A DNA stretch of 64,000 bases from an uncultured Collinsella sp. (GCA_934655755.1 CAKUHA010000001.1:1-64000); one strand, 5' to 3'. Positions 8,170-17,901 are shown, counted from the stretch's first letter. The notes: a model not told the origin generated them from the sequence alone. A program made the numbers and translations.

Positions 8170-11049
8170 ATGTCTGATTCCTCTATCGTTATTCGCGGCG
8201 CTCGCGAGCACAACCTCCGCAATATCGATGTTTCCATTCCGCGTGACCAACTCGTGGTCATTACCGGTCTTTCTGGCTCGGGCAAGAGCTCGCTGGCGTT
8301 CGACACCATCTATGCCGAGGGCCAGCGCCGATACGTCGAGAGCCTTTCGAGCTATGCGCGCCAGTTTTTGGGCCAGATGGACAAGCCCGATCTGGATTCG
8401 ATTGACGGCCTGTCGCCGGCTGTGTCGATTGACCAAAAGACGACATCCAAGAACCCGCGCTCGACGGTGGGTACCGTAACCGAGATTTATGACTATTTGC
8501 GTCTGCTGTTTGCTCGCGTGGGTACGCCGCATTGCCCCGAGTGCGGTCGCGTTATCGAGCGCCAGACGACCGATCAAGTTGCCGATAAAGTCCTAGCGGC
8601 GGGGGAGGGCCGCCGCGCGTTTGTTCTGGCGCCGGTGGTTCGCGGGCGAAAAGGAGAGTACGCCAAGCTTTTTGAGGACCTGCGTGCCGAGGGCTTTAGC
8701 CGCGTGCGTGTCGACGGTGAGGTGCGCTCCCTTGATGACCCCATCGACCTTGATAAAAAGTTCAAGCACGATATCGAGGTCGTGGTCGACCGTATCGTGA
8801 TCCGCGAGAACTCCCTGGGCCGTATTGCTGAGTCCGTTGAACAGGCGACGGCGCTGGCGCACGGCAACGTGAATGTGTATATGCTGCCCGACCGCGATGC
8901 TCCCGAGGGAACCGAGGGAGAGCTGCTGGAGTATTCGCTGGCGCTGGCATGCCCGGAGCACGGACATTCCATCGACGACCTGCAGCCGCGCGATTTCTCG
9001 TTCAATGCGCCCTATGGTGCATGTCCCGAGTGCGATGGCCTGGGCTTTAAAAAGACGGTCGATGCCGAGGCACTGATCGAAGACCCCTCAAAGTCGATTG
9101 CCGACGGAGTCTTTGGTAGCCTGTTTGGCAACTCCAACTACTATCCGCAGATTTTCGCCGCGGTCTGCAAGCACTTTAAGGTGAGCGCCGATACGCCATG
9201 GGAGGACCTGCCCCCGCGGGTGCGTCGTGCGTTTTTGGACGGCATGGGCGACACGAAGATTTCGGTCGACTATCAAAAGCTCGATGGGCGTCGCAGCCAG
9301 TGGGACACCAAGTTCTCGGGTGTGCGCAACATCCTGTACGAGCGCTATACCGAGACGACGAACGAGAATACCAAGGCCCGTCTGGAGAAGTACATTCGCG
9401 AGGAGCCTTGCTCGAGCTGTCACGGCGCTCGCCTGCGCCCCGAGATGCTCGCCGTCACTGTGGGCGGTAAATCCATTTACGATGTCTGCTGCCTGTCGTG
9501 CCGCGAGTCGCTTGCTTTTTTTGAGGGCCTGGAGCTTACCGAGCGCCAGCAGTTTATCGGCGGCCGCATCGTCAAGGAAATCCTGGAGCGCCTGCGCTTT
9601 CTGGTCGATGTCGGACTCGACTATCTGACGCTCGATCGAGCCTCGGCGACGCTTTCCGGTGGCGAGGCCCAGCGTATTCGCCTGGCAACGCAGATCGGCG
9701 CCGGCCTCATGGGCGTTCTATACATTCTGGACGAGCCGTCGATCGGCCTTCATCAGCGCGATAACGAGCGCTTGATCAAGACGCTTGAGCGTCTGCGCGA
9801 TATCGGCAACACCGTTATCGTCGTCGAGCACGACGAAGATACGATTCGCGCTGCCGACTACGTAATTGATATGGGGCCCGGTGCGGGTGTTAACGGCGGA
9901 CACGTGGTCGCCGCGGGAACGCCTTCCGATATCATGGCGTGCCCCGATTCGATGACGGGTGCCTATCTGACCGGTAAGCGAATGATTCGCGTCCCCGATG
10001 AGCGGCGCAAACCCGGCCGCGGCTGCCTTAAGATCACGGGTGCCCGCGCCAACAACCTCAAAAACGTTACCGCCAAGATCGAGTTCGGTACGCTCACGGT
10101 CGTAACCGGTGTATCGGGATCGGGCAAGAGCTCCCTGGTCACCGATACGATCGCGCCCGCGCTTACGAACGCCATCCACCGTTCGACGCGCCCTGTGGGG
10201 CCGTATAAGAAGATTGAGGGCATCGAGTGCATCGACAAGGTGATTGATATCGACCAGTCGCCGATCGGCCGCACGCCGCGCTCCAATCCCGCGACCTATA
10301 TTGGCCTGTGGGATGACCTGCGTGCCCTGTTCGCGAGCACGCCGGAGTCCAAGGCGCGTGGCTACTCGCCGGGCCGTTTTTCCTTTAACGTGAGCGGCGG
10401 ACGCTGCGAGGCGTGCAAGGGCGATGGCCAGATCAAGATCGAGATGCACTTCCTTCCCGACATCTATGTCCCCTGTGAGGTCTGTGGCGGCAAGCGCTAT
10501 AACCGTGAGACGCTCGAGGTGACCTACCGTGGCAAGACCATCTCGGACGTGCTCGATATGAGCGTCACCGAGGCGCTGGCGTTCTTTGGGAATATCCCGC
10601 AGATCAAGCGCAAGCTCCAGACCCTGTATGACGTGGGCCTGGGCTATGTGAGCCTGGGCCAGCCCGCCACAACGCTTTCGGGCGGCGAGGCGCAGCGCGT
10701 GAAGCTCGCCAAGGAACTTCATCGCCGTCAGACGGGCAAGACGTTCTACATTCTGGACGAGCCGACGACCGGTCTTCATTTTGAGGATGTCCGCCAGCTG
10801 CTCGACGTCTTGCAGCGCCTGGTCGATGCGGGCAACACGGTGCTGGTGATCGAGCACAACCTTGATGTCATCAAGGTTGCCGACCGCCTGATCGATATGG
10901 GCCCCGAGGGCGGCAATGGTGGCGGAACCGTCGTGGTCTCGGGAACACCGGAGCAGGTTGCGGCGTGCCCGCAAAGCTACACGGGTAAGTTCTTGGCACC
11001 ACTACTCAAGCGCGACCGCGAACGCCAGGCACAGCTGGACGCGCAGTAA
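8170..11049 (+). CDS. uvrA: Excinuclease ABC subunit A
   Basis: UvrA is the DNA-damage sensor ATPase of nucleotide excision repair; it forms a dimer and loads UvrB. The 959-residue protein has the full family layout: a first ATPase with GLSGSGKSSLAFDTIYAEGQ, a zinc module with paired CPEC/CPEH and CPEC motifs, the LSGGEAQRIRLATQIG signature, a second ATPase with GVSGSGKSSLVTDTI, a second zinc module (CEACKGDG and CEVCGGKR), and LSGGEAQRVKLAKEL. The ATG at 8170 is preceded by AGGAGGCAAGGAG. It sits alone between a divergent mrp and a strong terminator, and a LexA-like box lies upstream. Confidence 0.98.
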   Translation: MSDSSIVIRGAREHNLRNIDVSIPRDQLVVITGLSGSGKSSLAFDTIYAEGQRRYVESLSSYARQFLGQMDKPDLDSIDGLSPAVSIDQKTTSKNPRSTVGTVTEIYDYLRLLFARVGTPHCPECGRVIERQTTDQVADKVLAAGEGRRAFVLAPVVRGRKGEYAKLFEDLRAEGFSRVRVDGEVRSLDDPIDLDKKFKHDIEVVVDRIVIRENSLGRIAESVEQATALAHGNVNVYMLPDRDAPEGTEGELLEYSLALACPEHGHSIDDLQPRDFSFNAPYGACPECDGLGFKKTVDAEALIEDPSKSIADGVFGSLFGNSNYYPQIFAAVCKHFKVSADTPWEDLPPRVRRAFLDGMGDTKISVDYQKLDGRRSQWDTKFSGVRNILYERYTETTNENTKARLEKYIREEPCSSCHGARLRPEMLAVTVGGKSIYDVCCLSCRESLAFFEGLELTERQQFIGGRIVKEILERLRFLVDVGLDYLTLDRASATLSGGEAQRIRLATQIGAGLMGVLYILDEPSIGLHQRDNERLIKTLERLRDIGNTVIVVEHDEDTIRAADYVIDMGPGAGVNGGHVVAAGTPSDIMACPDSMTGAYLTGKRMIRVPDERRKPGRGCLKITGARANNLKNVTAKIEFGTLTVVTGVSGSGKSSLVTDTIAPALTNAIHRSTRPVGPYKKIEGIECIDKVIDIDQSPIGRTPRSNPATYIGLWDDLRALFASTPESKARGYSPGRFSFNVSGGRCEACKGDGQIKIEMHFLPDIYVPCEVCGGKRYNRETLEVTYRGKTISDVLDMSVTEALAFFGNIPQIKRKLQTLYDVGLGYVSLGQPATTLSGGEAQRVKLAKELHRRQTGKTFYILDEPTTGLHFEDVRQLLDVLQRLVDAGNTVLVIEHNLDVIKVADRLIDMGPEGGNGGGTVVVSGTPEQVAACPQSYTGKFLAPLLKRDRERQAQLDAQ

Positions 11050-11063
11050 AGAGAAGTTGCGAA

Positions 11064-11106
11064 ACAGAAGCGCCACCGATTCCTTTCGATTCGGTGGCGC
11101 TTCTGT
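11064..11106 (+). terminator. Long-stem hairpin after uvrA
   Basis: A perfect 16-bp inverted repeat (arms 11064-11079 and 11091-11106, 11-nt loop) starts 15 bases after the uvrA stop. There is no U run, so it may be a weak terminator or 3'-end stabiliser. Its stem is unusually long, like several others in this window. Confidence 0.7.
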
Positions 11107-11182
11107 GTGTCGAGATGACGCATGTGGCCAAATTGGACATATACTTAAGCGTTACGTTCGCATGCGAAGGAAGGGACATGCC

Positions 11183-11683
11183 ATGGCAAAGGCTGCGAAG
11201 ACGCCAAAAACCAATGCAATGCGCGAGTTGGAAAGCGCCGGCATCTCCTATGTTCTCCATACGTACGAAGACGACGGCGATGAATCGACGGGTCTGGGCG
11301 TCGTGATTTCCGAACAGCTTGGCGAGGAGCCTGGCCAGGGATTTAAAACCTTAGTCTGTACGACGCCTTCCAACGACCACGTCGTGTGCTGCATCCCCGT
11401 TGCCGATGAGCTCGACCTAAAGGCCGCCGCTCGCGCCGCTGGCGAAAAGTCGCTGGTCATGATGCATGTCAAGGACCTGCTTGCCGCAACAGGGTACGTC
11501 CGCGGCGGCTGCAGCCCGGTCGGTATGAAAAAACGCTTTCGGACGCTGATCGATGAGACATGCGTCCTTTGGGATACCATTTTTATCTCGGGCGGTAAGC
11601 GTGGCTATCAGCTTGAGCTTGCGCCCGACGACTTAGTTGCATTTTGCGGGGCGACGGTTGCCCCGATCACGAGAGAGGACTGA
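11183..11683 (+). CDS. ybaK: YbaK-family Cys-tRNA(Pro) deacylase
   Basis: This is a trans-editing protein that hydrolyses mischarged Cys-tRNA(Pro) in the cytoplasm. The 166-residue protein begins NAMRELESAGISYVLHTYE, the usual opening of the YbaK fold. It continues with FKTLVC, VVCCIPVADELDLKAAARA, the conserved Lys/Gly region GYVRGGCSPVGMKK and the late GKRGYQLELAPDDL. All are standard YbaK landmarks. The ATG at 11183 is chosen because GAAGGAAGGG lies upstream. It is followed 3 bases later by murJ, so the two are probably co-transcribed. Confidence 0.93.
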   Translation: MAKAAKTPKTNAMRELESAGISYVLHTYEDDGDESTGLGVVISEQLGEEPGQGFKTLVCTTPSNDHVVCCIPVADELDLKAAARAAGEKSLVMMHVKDLLAATGYVRGGCSPVGMKKRFRTLIDETCVLWDTIFISGGKRGYQLELAPDDLVAFCGATVAPITRED

Positions 11684-11686
11684 GCG

Positions 11687-13975
11687 ATGCCGCAGGAAGA
11701 ATCGAAGCGCGGAGCTCACTTTGCAAACGGCTCGGCTTCTCAGGCGTCCGCGTCCGGGGGCTCTTCGGTCGAAAACGAGATTCGAAACGCTTGGTCCGCG
11801 GCTGGCGACCCGGGGGAGACGGCTGTGTATCTGCGTGCCGCCGGCGCCGGCACGGTGCTTCCCCGCGCGGCACTCTCTTCTGGTCGTCCCGATGAGACGG
11901 CGGTATTTTTAGCCGCGGCTCGATCTGGTGCCGGAAAAATGCCTGCCGCTGCCGAGGCGCCTCGCACTCCGCGTCCCGATGAGACGGCGGTGTTTTTGAT
12001 GGCCGCTCAGGGGAAGGGCACCTTCGTTGCTCCCTCTGCCAAGCCTGCATCTGACGATGATGGCGAGCCTTTGCTTTCGGATGATGAATGGTCACCGCTC
12101 GGCTCGACCGATCCGGTCGAGGGCGTTGCTGTCGACGATGATGATTGGGACCCTTTGTCGTTTTCTGGTCGAACCGCTGCCGCTAGGGAAGTTGACACGG
12201 TGTTTGGCAATAATGCCGCAGCTGACGATGACGCTTTGTTTGATAACGATGTTGCGTCTGTTGACGGCGCTTTTTCTGCCGATGATGCCGTTTTGGTCGA
12301 CGACCCCTTCGCGATAATCGATGAGCCTGATACCGAGGTTGATTCTCGACAGCACACTGAAGCCAGTCCCCAATCGCAGGATGACGTAGATGATATGGGC
12401 TCGTCGGACTACTCCACGGTTGGCCGTTCTGCCGGCCTTATGACTGCACTGACCATCGTATCGCGCGTCACTGGCTTTATCCGCACGTGGGCTATGGCTG
12501 CCGCCATCGGCATGTCGCTGCTCTCGTCTTCCTATCAGGTCGCCAACAACCTGCCCAATATGCTCTACGAGCTTGTGATGGGCGGCATGCTGGTTACCGC
12601 CTTTTTACCGGTGTACATGGGTGTGAGGCGCGAGCAGGGTCGCGAGGCGTCGAACGAGTATGTGGGCAACCTGCTCGGCATCCTGCTTTTGCTACTGGGT
12701 GGCATTTCGGTGCTGGGTACCGTGTTCGCCCCCGGCTTTATTTGGACGCAGTCGTTCCTTTCGGGCGACGGCGGCAGCATGGATACCGCTGCGTTCATGT
12801 TCCGTTTCTTTGCCATCCAGATTCTGTTCTACGGACTCGGCTCGGTGTTCTCGGGCGTTCTTAACGCGCACCGTGATTACTTCTGGTCGACGTTCGCCCC
12901 GGTCCTCAACAATGTCATCGTCATTGCGAGCTTTATGGGCTTCGCTCCCGTATCGGCGCAATTTGGCGAGCAGGCCGGCATTATCTTGATTGCTGCCGGA
13001 ACGACCCTTGGCGTCTTCGTCCAGATGGCATGTCAGATTCCCGCGCTCGGCAAACACGGTGTACATCCTCATATTCATATCGACTTTAAGGATCCCGCGC
13101 TGCGCCAGACGATCACGCTCGGTATTCCGACGCTGCTCGCCACGGTGTGCATGTTTGTCTCGACTTCCATCACCAACGCCGCCGCGCTGGTGGTACAGCC
13201 CGAGACCGGTCCGTCCGTCATCGCCTATGCGCGCCTGTGGTACACGCTGCCCTACGCACTGATCGCCGCCTCGCTTTCGACGGCCCTCTATACCGAGCTT
13301 TCCCATGATGCACAGGAGAAGGATTATGACAGCGTTCGCACGGGTATTTCGCGCGGTGTCGCTCAGATGCTGTTCTTCCTGATTCCGTTTGCGCTGTACC
13401 TGATCGTCTTCGCCCGTCCGCTCAACATGATCTACTGTGCCGGCAAGTTTGATGAATCCGGCGTGGCGCTGGTTTCGGAATTCCTTGTCTATCTGGCGCT
13501 CTCGCTGCCGCTCTATGGCGTGGTCGTGCTGATGCAGAAGAGTTTTTCGGCCCTGCTCGACATGAAGCCCTATGGCCGCTATTGCCTGTATTCCGCCATT
13601 GGGCAGGCTGGTTCGGTGCTGCTGTTCGGTGTAGTTCTTGGCTACGGTATGCCGGCGATTGCACTCTCGTACGTCGTCGACTACGTGATCTTGGTCGGTT
13701 GCTCGCTGTGGTGGCTTCGCCGTCGCCTACATGGCCTTCAGGTCAAGTCTATTCTGCACGGCGGCTTCTTTGGCCTTTTGCTTGGCGGCTTGGGTGCGGC
13801 GGCGGGTGCCGGCGTCATGTGGGCGCTCGAGCACTTTGCCGGAGCGCTCGGCGGCTCGATTCTGATTACCTTGGGCTATGTTTGCGTTGCGGGCATCGTT
13901 TCGCTCGCCGTCACCTTTGGCTTTGCCATTGCCTTTAAGACGCCCGAGGTCTCGGCCCTTCTTCGCCGCAAGTAG
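11687..13975 (+). CDS. murJ: Lipid II flippase MurJ with long acidic N-terminal extension
   Basis: MurJ moves lipid II across the membrane for peptidoglycan synthesis. The MviN/MurJ core begins near residue 245 (SAGLMTALTIVSRVTGFIRT) and contains about 14 membrane segments with the conserved NNLPNMLYELVMGGMLVTAFLPV loop near the start. Before it lies a cytoplasmic extension of about 240 residues, absent from standard MurJ. It holds three copies of an ETAV(F/Y)L motif (Thr45, Thr71, Thr100), each preceded by PG or RPD, then a very acidic, Trp- and Ser-containing linker (residues 121-235). In mycobacteria MviN is a target of PknB and of an FHA protein through a C-terminal domain; a comparable role for these repeats is only my inference. 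uvrC follows without a gap. Confidence 0.93.
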   Translation: MPQEESKRGAHFANGSASQASASGGSSVENEIRNAWSAAGDPGETAVYLRAAGAGTVLPRAALSSGRPDETAVFLAAARSGAGKMPAAAEAPRTPRPDETAVFLMAAQGKGTFVAPSAKPASDDDGEPLLSDDEWSPLGSTDPVEGVAVDDDDWDPLSFSGRTAAAREVDTVFGNNAAADDDALFDNDVASVDGAFSADDAVLVDDPFAIIDEPDTEVDSRQHTEASPQSQDDVDDMGSSDYSTVGRSAGLMTALTIVSRVTGFIRTWAMAAAIGMSLLSSSYQVANNLPNMLYELVMGGMLVTAFLPVYMGVRREQGREASNEYVGNLLGILLLLLGGISVLGTVFAPGFIWTQSFLSGDGGSMDTAAFMFRFFAIQILFYGLGSVFSGVLNAHRDYFWSTFAPVLNNVIVIASFMGFAPVSAQFGEQAGIILIAAGTTLGVFVQMACQIPALGKHGVHPHIHIDFKDPALRQTITLGIPTLLATVCMFVSTSITNAAALVVQPETGPSVIAYARLWYTLPYALIAASLSTALYTELSHDAQEKDYDSVRTGISRGVAQMLFFLIPFALYLIVFARPLNMIYCAGKFDESGVALVSEFLVYLALSLPLYGVVVLMQKSFSALLDMKPYGRYCLYSAIGQAGSVLLFGVVLGYGMPAIALSYVVDYVILVGCSLWWLRRRLHGLQVKSILHGGFFGLLLGGLGAAAGAGVMWALEHFAGALGGSILITLGYVCVAGIVSLAVTFGFAIAFKTPEVSALLRRK

Positions 13976-15922
13976 GTGCACGTGGCCGGTCACGACAACA
14001 TACCAACGCTTGCCGAGCAGGTTTCACGTGTTCCCACGCAACCCGGCTGCTACCTTTGGAAAGATGCCAAGGGAGACGTCATTTATGTGGGCAAGGCGAA
14101 AAACCTGCGTGCTCGCATGCGTCAATACGTGACGTTGCAGGATGAGCGTCAGAAGATCCCGCTTATGATGCAGCTGGTGGCGAGCTTCGACTATATCGTC
14201 GTGGAAACCGAGCACGAGGCTTTGGTGCTCGAGCGCAATCTGATCGGCCAGTACCATCCGTACTTTAACGTCGACCTCAAGGACGATAAGAGCTACCCCT
14301 TTATCGCCATCACCAAAAGCGATTTATTTCCCGCTATTAAATACACGCGCGAGCGCCATAAGCCCGGCACGCGCTATTTTGGCCCCTATACCGACAGCCG
14401 CGCGGCGCGTGAGACCATCGATACGCTGCGCAAGGTCATCCCCATTTGCTCGGCATCCTGCGCGGAGTGGCGTCGCTGTCGCCGCATCGTCGAGGCCCAT
14501 AAGGGTGAAGAAGACATTGTCAATATGATCTGCGCACAAAACGGGCGCCCCTGCTTTGATTACCATGTCGGGCGCGGCCCGGGTGCGTGCGTCGGCGCGA
14601 TTTCCCCTGCCGACTATGCCAAGAACGTCAAGCGTGTCGAACGTTTTTTGTCCGGCCATCGCAAAGATGTCGTCGATGAGTTGACCTCCGAGATGTCGGA
14701 TGCCGCCGAGGCGCTCGATTTTGAGCGTGCGGCGCGTGTCAAACGTCGGCTGGATGTCATCAGGGGCCTGGACGACCGCCAGCAGGTTGTCTTCCCATCG
14801 AGTGTCGACATCGACGTCATCGGTTTTTATCGCGAAGAGACCATCTCTGCTGCCTGCGTTTTTGTCGTGCGCGAGGGTCGAACGGTTCGAACCTGCGAGT
14901 TCATCCTCGATAAAGGTTTGGATGTTGACGAGGAGGAGCTCCAGTCGGGCTTTCTTAAGCGCTACTACGATGAGACGGCTGATATTCCAGCTGAGGTCAA
15001 TCTCTCTGTCGAGCTTGAGGATGCCGAGGCACTGGGGGAATGGCTTGCGGGTAAGCGTGAGCGCTCCGCCCATCTCCATATGCCACAGCGCGGCGAGAAG
15101 CGTCGTCTGCTCGATATGGCATCCAAGAATGCGCGTCATGCCCTTATGCGCTACATGATGCGCACGGGCTATGCCGACGACCGCACCAATCAAGCGCTCT
15201 TGGAGCTCGAAAGCGCGTTGGCGCTGCCTGCGCCGCCATTGCGCATAGAGTGCTTCGATATCTCAACGCTGCACGGCACCTTTACCGTCGCTTCGATGGT
15301 GGTGTTCACCAATGGGCGCGCTGACAAGAGCCAGTACCGCCGCTTTAAAATTCAAGCTGAACTGGACGAGGCGAACGACTTTGTGTCGATGTCCGAGGTT
15401 TTGGGACGACGCTATGCTCCCGAGCGCATGGCGGATGAGCGCTTTGGATCGCGCCCCGATCTGCTCGTTGTCGATGGCGGCAAGCCGCAATTGACCGCCG
15501 CAATTAAGCAACTTGAGGCCCTGGGACTCGATATACCAGTTTGTGGCTTGGCGAAGGCCGACGAGGAGGTTTTCGTGCCTTGGGACGAGACTCCTGTCGT
15601 GCTTCCGACCGGGTCCGCTTCGCTCTATCTAATCAAACAGGTGCGCGATGAATCACACCGTTTTGCGATTACATTCCATCGCGAGTTGCGCGATAAGGCC
15701 ATGACGGTTTCGGTGCTTGACGACGTTCCAGGCGTGGGACCCACCAGAAAACGTGCCATTATGCGCCATTTTGGCTCGATGAAGCGTTTGCGTGCGGCGA
15801 GCGAGCAAGAGATTGCCGAAGTTCGCGGCGTTCCCGCCGATGTCGCCAAAGCGGTCCACGAGGCGCTTGTTGCGTGGGATGCCGAGCGCGCCGAAGCGTC
15901 TGCAAAGCGTTTCGAAAACTAA
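13976..15922 (+). CDS. uvrC: Excinuclease ABC subunit C
   Basis: UvrC makes both incisions around the lesion in nucleotide excision repair. The 648-residue protein has an N-terminal GIY-YIG nuclease (GCYLWKDAKGDVIYVGKAKN and the following helix), a Cys cluster near residue 160, a UVR motif (DAAEALDFERAARVKRRLD) for UvrB contact, the RNase H-like domain with ECFDIS and LLVVDGGKPQ, and a C-terminal helix-hairpin-helix pair (VPGVGPTRKRAIM). The GTG at 13976 directly abuts the murJ stop; a second GTG at 13982 is an alternative start with slightly better ribosome-site spacing. It is likely the end of the ybaK-murJ-uvrC transcript. Confidence 0.96.
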   Translation: MHVAGHDNIPTLAEQVSRVPTQPGCYLWKDAKGDVIYVGKAKNLRARMRQYVTLQDERQKIPLMMQLVASFDYIVVETEHEALVLERNLIGQYHPYFNVDLKDDKSYPFIAITKSDLFPAIKYTRERHKPGTRYFGPYTDSRAARETIDTLRKVIPICSASCAEWRRCRRIVEAHKGEEDIVNMICAQNGRPCFDYHVGRGPGACVGAISPADYAKNVKRVERFLSGHRKDVVDELTSEMSDAAEALDFERAARVKRRLDVIRGLDDRQQVVFPSSVDIDVIGFYREETISAACVFVVREGRTVRTCEFILDKGLDVDEEELQSGFLKRYYDETADIPAEVNLSVELEDAEALGEWLAGKRERSAHLHMPQRGEKRRLLDMASKNARHALMRYMMRTGYADDRTNQALLELESALALPAPPLRIECFDISTLHGTFTVASMVVFTNGRADKSQYRRFKIQAELDEANDFVSMSEVLGRRYAPERMADERFGSRPDLLVVDGGKPQLTAAIKQLEALGLDIPVCGLAKADEEVFVPWDETPVVLPTGSASLYLIKQVRDESHRFAITFHRELRDKAMTVSVLDDVPGVGPTRKRAIMRHFGSMKRLRAASEQEIAEVRGVPADVAKAVHEALVAWDAERAEASAKRFEN

Positions 15923-16287
15923 GTACGCCTCTAAACAACTGGTATACATGATTGCACGATTTTCAACCATTTATTTCGCTGTGATTGCCTGCTGATTTCG
16001 GGTTTTATTAACGCTAAAACGTTTGACTAGCCATGGTGAACAACCCTGCTATCCTGCGGGTTGACGAAGACTGATATCTCACCTCGTCGATACATACTGT
16101 CTGTCGTATCGTTTGTCAACGAATTCGGTGAACGGTAGTAAATACCGTTCAAGCGGATGTATGTAACGGTCGCCGAGCGCGGCACCTCAATTGGGTTTGT
16201 CGGTAGGTAAGGTATATATCGTCCGCAAGTTGCGCGGGGGCAAGTCTAGGTGCTCCCGGGTAAGATTCTCTATTGATAGGAGAAGAC
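15923..16287 (+). other. 365-base regulatory region before the sialate-type ABC operon
   Basis: I see no gene here. The stretch is AT-rich at its start and holds one clear dyad at 16129-16151. No clear intrinsic terminator follows uvrC. A strong ribosome site (ATAGGAGAAG) closes the region. Because the downstream operon is a substrate-specific importer, the promoter and operator should lie here. Confidence 0.6.
16129..16151. promoter_or_regulatory. 9-bp dyad, candidate operator
   Basis: TGAACGGTA and TACCGTTCA form a perfect inverted repeat around a 5-base centre (GTAAA). Size and spacing suit a dimeric repressor site. It lies about 137 bases before the solute-binding-protein start. No regulator gene is adjacent, so the cognate factor is unknown. 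Confidence 0.5.
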
Positions 16288-17901
16288 ATGGCCATCATCA
16301 ACAAGGGTATGTCCAGGCGTTCGTTCCTCGGCCTCACCGGTAGCGTCGCTGCTGTCGCCGGTCTTGGTCTCACTGGCTGCGGTGGCAGCTCTAGCGACGA
16401 GGGTTCCGCTTCCGGTTCCTCCGATTCCGCTAACCGCGGCGGCGGCGTGATCACCGCTGGTTCCGCTTACGCTCCGTCCAGCTTCGACCCCGCCAGCACC
16501 GGTTCCGCCGTGGGCCTGGGCGCTAACTGGCACGTCATCGAGGGCCTCTACGGCATCGATTACCACGACTACAGCACCTTCAACGAGCTCGCCACCGATG
16601 ATCCTAAGTCCGTGGACGACACCACCTTCGAGGTCACCATCCGCAAGGGCGCCAAGTTCTCCGACGGCACCGAGGTCACCGCTGATGACGTCGTCGCCTC
16701 CTACACCGCCTGCGCTGCTTCCGCCACCTATGCTCCGTTCTTCCAGCCCTTCGAGTCCATCGAGGCCAAGGACGCCAGCACCGTGACGGTCAAGACCAAG
16801 GTCCCCAACTTCTCCCTGCTCAAGGATCGTCTGGCCATCATCCGCGTTACCCCGGCCAGCCAGTCTGAGGAGGATCGCGCCAAGCAGCCGATCGGCTCTG
16901 GCCCGTGGATGTACGACTCCATCTCCGACACCGAGATCACCCTGGTTCCCAACCCCGAGTACAACGGTGAGTATGCTGCCGAGGACGAGAAGATCCAGTA
17001 CAGCATCCTGACCGACCCCACCGCTCGCGTTACCGCTCAGCAGGAGGGCTCCACGCTCGTTATGGAGCTCGTTACCGCTGACGCCGTCGACCAGCTCGAG
17101 AGCGCCGGCTGCAAGATCGATAACGTTCAGGGTTTCGGCACCCGCTTCATCATGTTCAACGTCGCCAAGGAGCCTTGGAACAACGTCAAGGTCCGTCAGG
17201 CTGTCATGTATGCGCTCGACACCGAGAAGATGGTCAGCAACACCTTCGCCGGTCTTGCCACCGCTGCCAGCTGCTACCTGCCCAAGAGCTTCACCAACTA
17301 TCATGAGGCTTCCACGGTGTACAAGACCGACGCCAAGAAGGCTAAGAAGCTCATCGAGGAGTCTGGCATCACCCCGGGTGTCATCACCCTGCGCACCACC
17401 GACAACGAGCAGATTAAGGGCATGGCCGCCCAGGTCAAGAACGACCTCGACGCTCTCGGCTTCGATGTGACCATCCAGACCGATACCTCGCCGGCCACCT
17501 ACGCTGCCATCGACGGCGGCGAGGCCTACGATATCCTCCTTGCCCCTGGCGATCCTTCCTGCTTCGGCGCCGACCCCGACCTGCTGCTCAACTGGTGGTA
17601 CGGCGACAACGTCTGGATGCAGACCCGTTGCCCGTGGAAGGAGTCCGCTGAGTGGCAGAAGCTCCACAGTCTCATGGACGAGGCTCTTGCCGCCGAGGGC
17701 GACGAGCAGCAGAAGAAGTGGAACGAGTGCTTCGACATCATTGCCGACAACGCCGTTCTGTACCCCGTTGTCCACGTCAAGACCGTCTCCGCTTCCTGGG
17801 ACGATCCGTCCACTGCGCCCAACGGTGAGGCCCTCGATGGCTTTAAGGGCATCGGCACGACGAGCATGTCCTTCAGGGGCGTTGCGACCGTCAAGGCGTA
17901 A
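16288..17901 (+). CDS. Family-5 ABC solute-binding lipoprotein (sialate/peptide type)
   Basis: This is the substrate-binding lipoprotein of an oligopeptide/nickel/sialate-type importer. The 537-residue protein opens with a twin-arginine signal (SRRSFLGLTG) ending in the lipobox LTGC, so Cys31 should carry the lipid anchor outside the membrane. The SBP_bac_5 landmarks follow: FEVTIRKGAKFSDGTEVTADDVVASY, a RQAVMYALDTEKM segment and the late WWYGDN region. The ATG at 16288 follows AGGAGAAG. It heads an operon with a permease, a fused permease-ATPase and an ATPase, followed by esterases and N-acetylneuraminate-type catabolic genes. That context suggests sialic acid or a related amino sugar as ligand rather than peptides, which is an inference. 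Codon use is strongly biased, as in highly expressed genes. Confidence 0.87.
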   Translation: MAIINKGMSRRSFLGLTGSVAAVAGLGLTGCGGSSSDEGSASGSSDSANRGGGVITAGSAYAPSSFDPASTGSAVGLGANWHVIEGLYGIDYHDYSTFNELATDDPKSVDDTTFEVTIRKGAKFSDGTEVTADDVVASYTACAASATYAPFFQPFESIEAKDASTVTVKTKVPNFSLLKDRLAIIRVTPASQSEEDRAKQPIGSGPWMYDSISDTEITLVPNPEYNGEYAAEDEKIQYSILTDPTARVTAQQEGSTLVMELVTADAVDQLESAGCKIDNVQGFGTRFIMFNVAKEPWNNVKVRQAVMYALDTEKMVSNTFAGLATAASCYLPKSFTNYHEASTVYKTDAKKAKKLIEESGITPGVITLRTTDNEQIKGMAAQVKNDLDALGFDVTIQTDTSPATYAAIDGGEAYDILLAPGDPSCFGADPDLLLNWWYGDNVWMQTRCPWKESAEWQKLHSLMDEALAAEGDEQQKKWNECFDIIADNAVLYPVVHVKTVSASWDDPSTAPNGEALDGFKGIGTTSMSFRGVATVKA

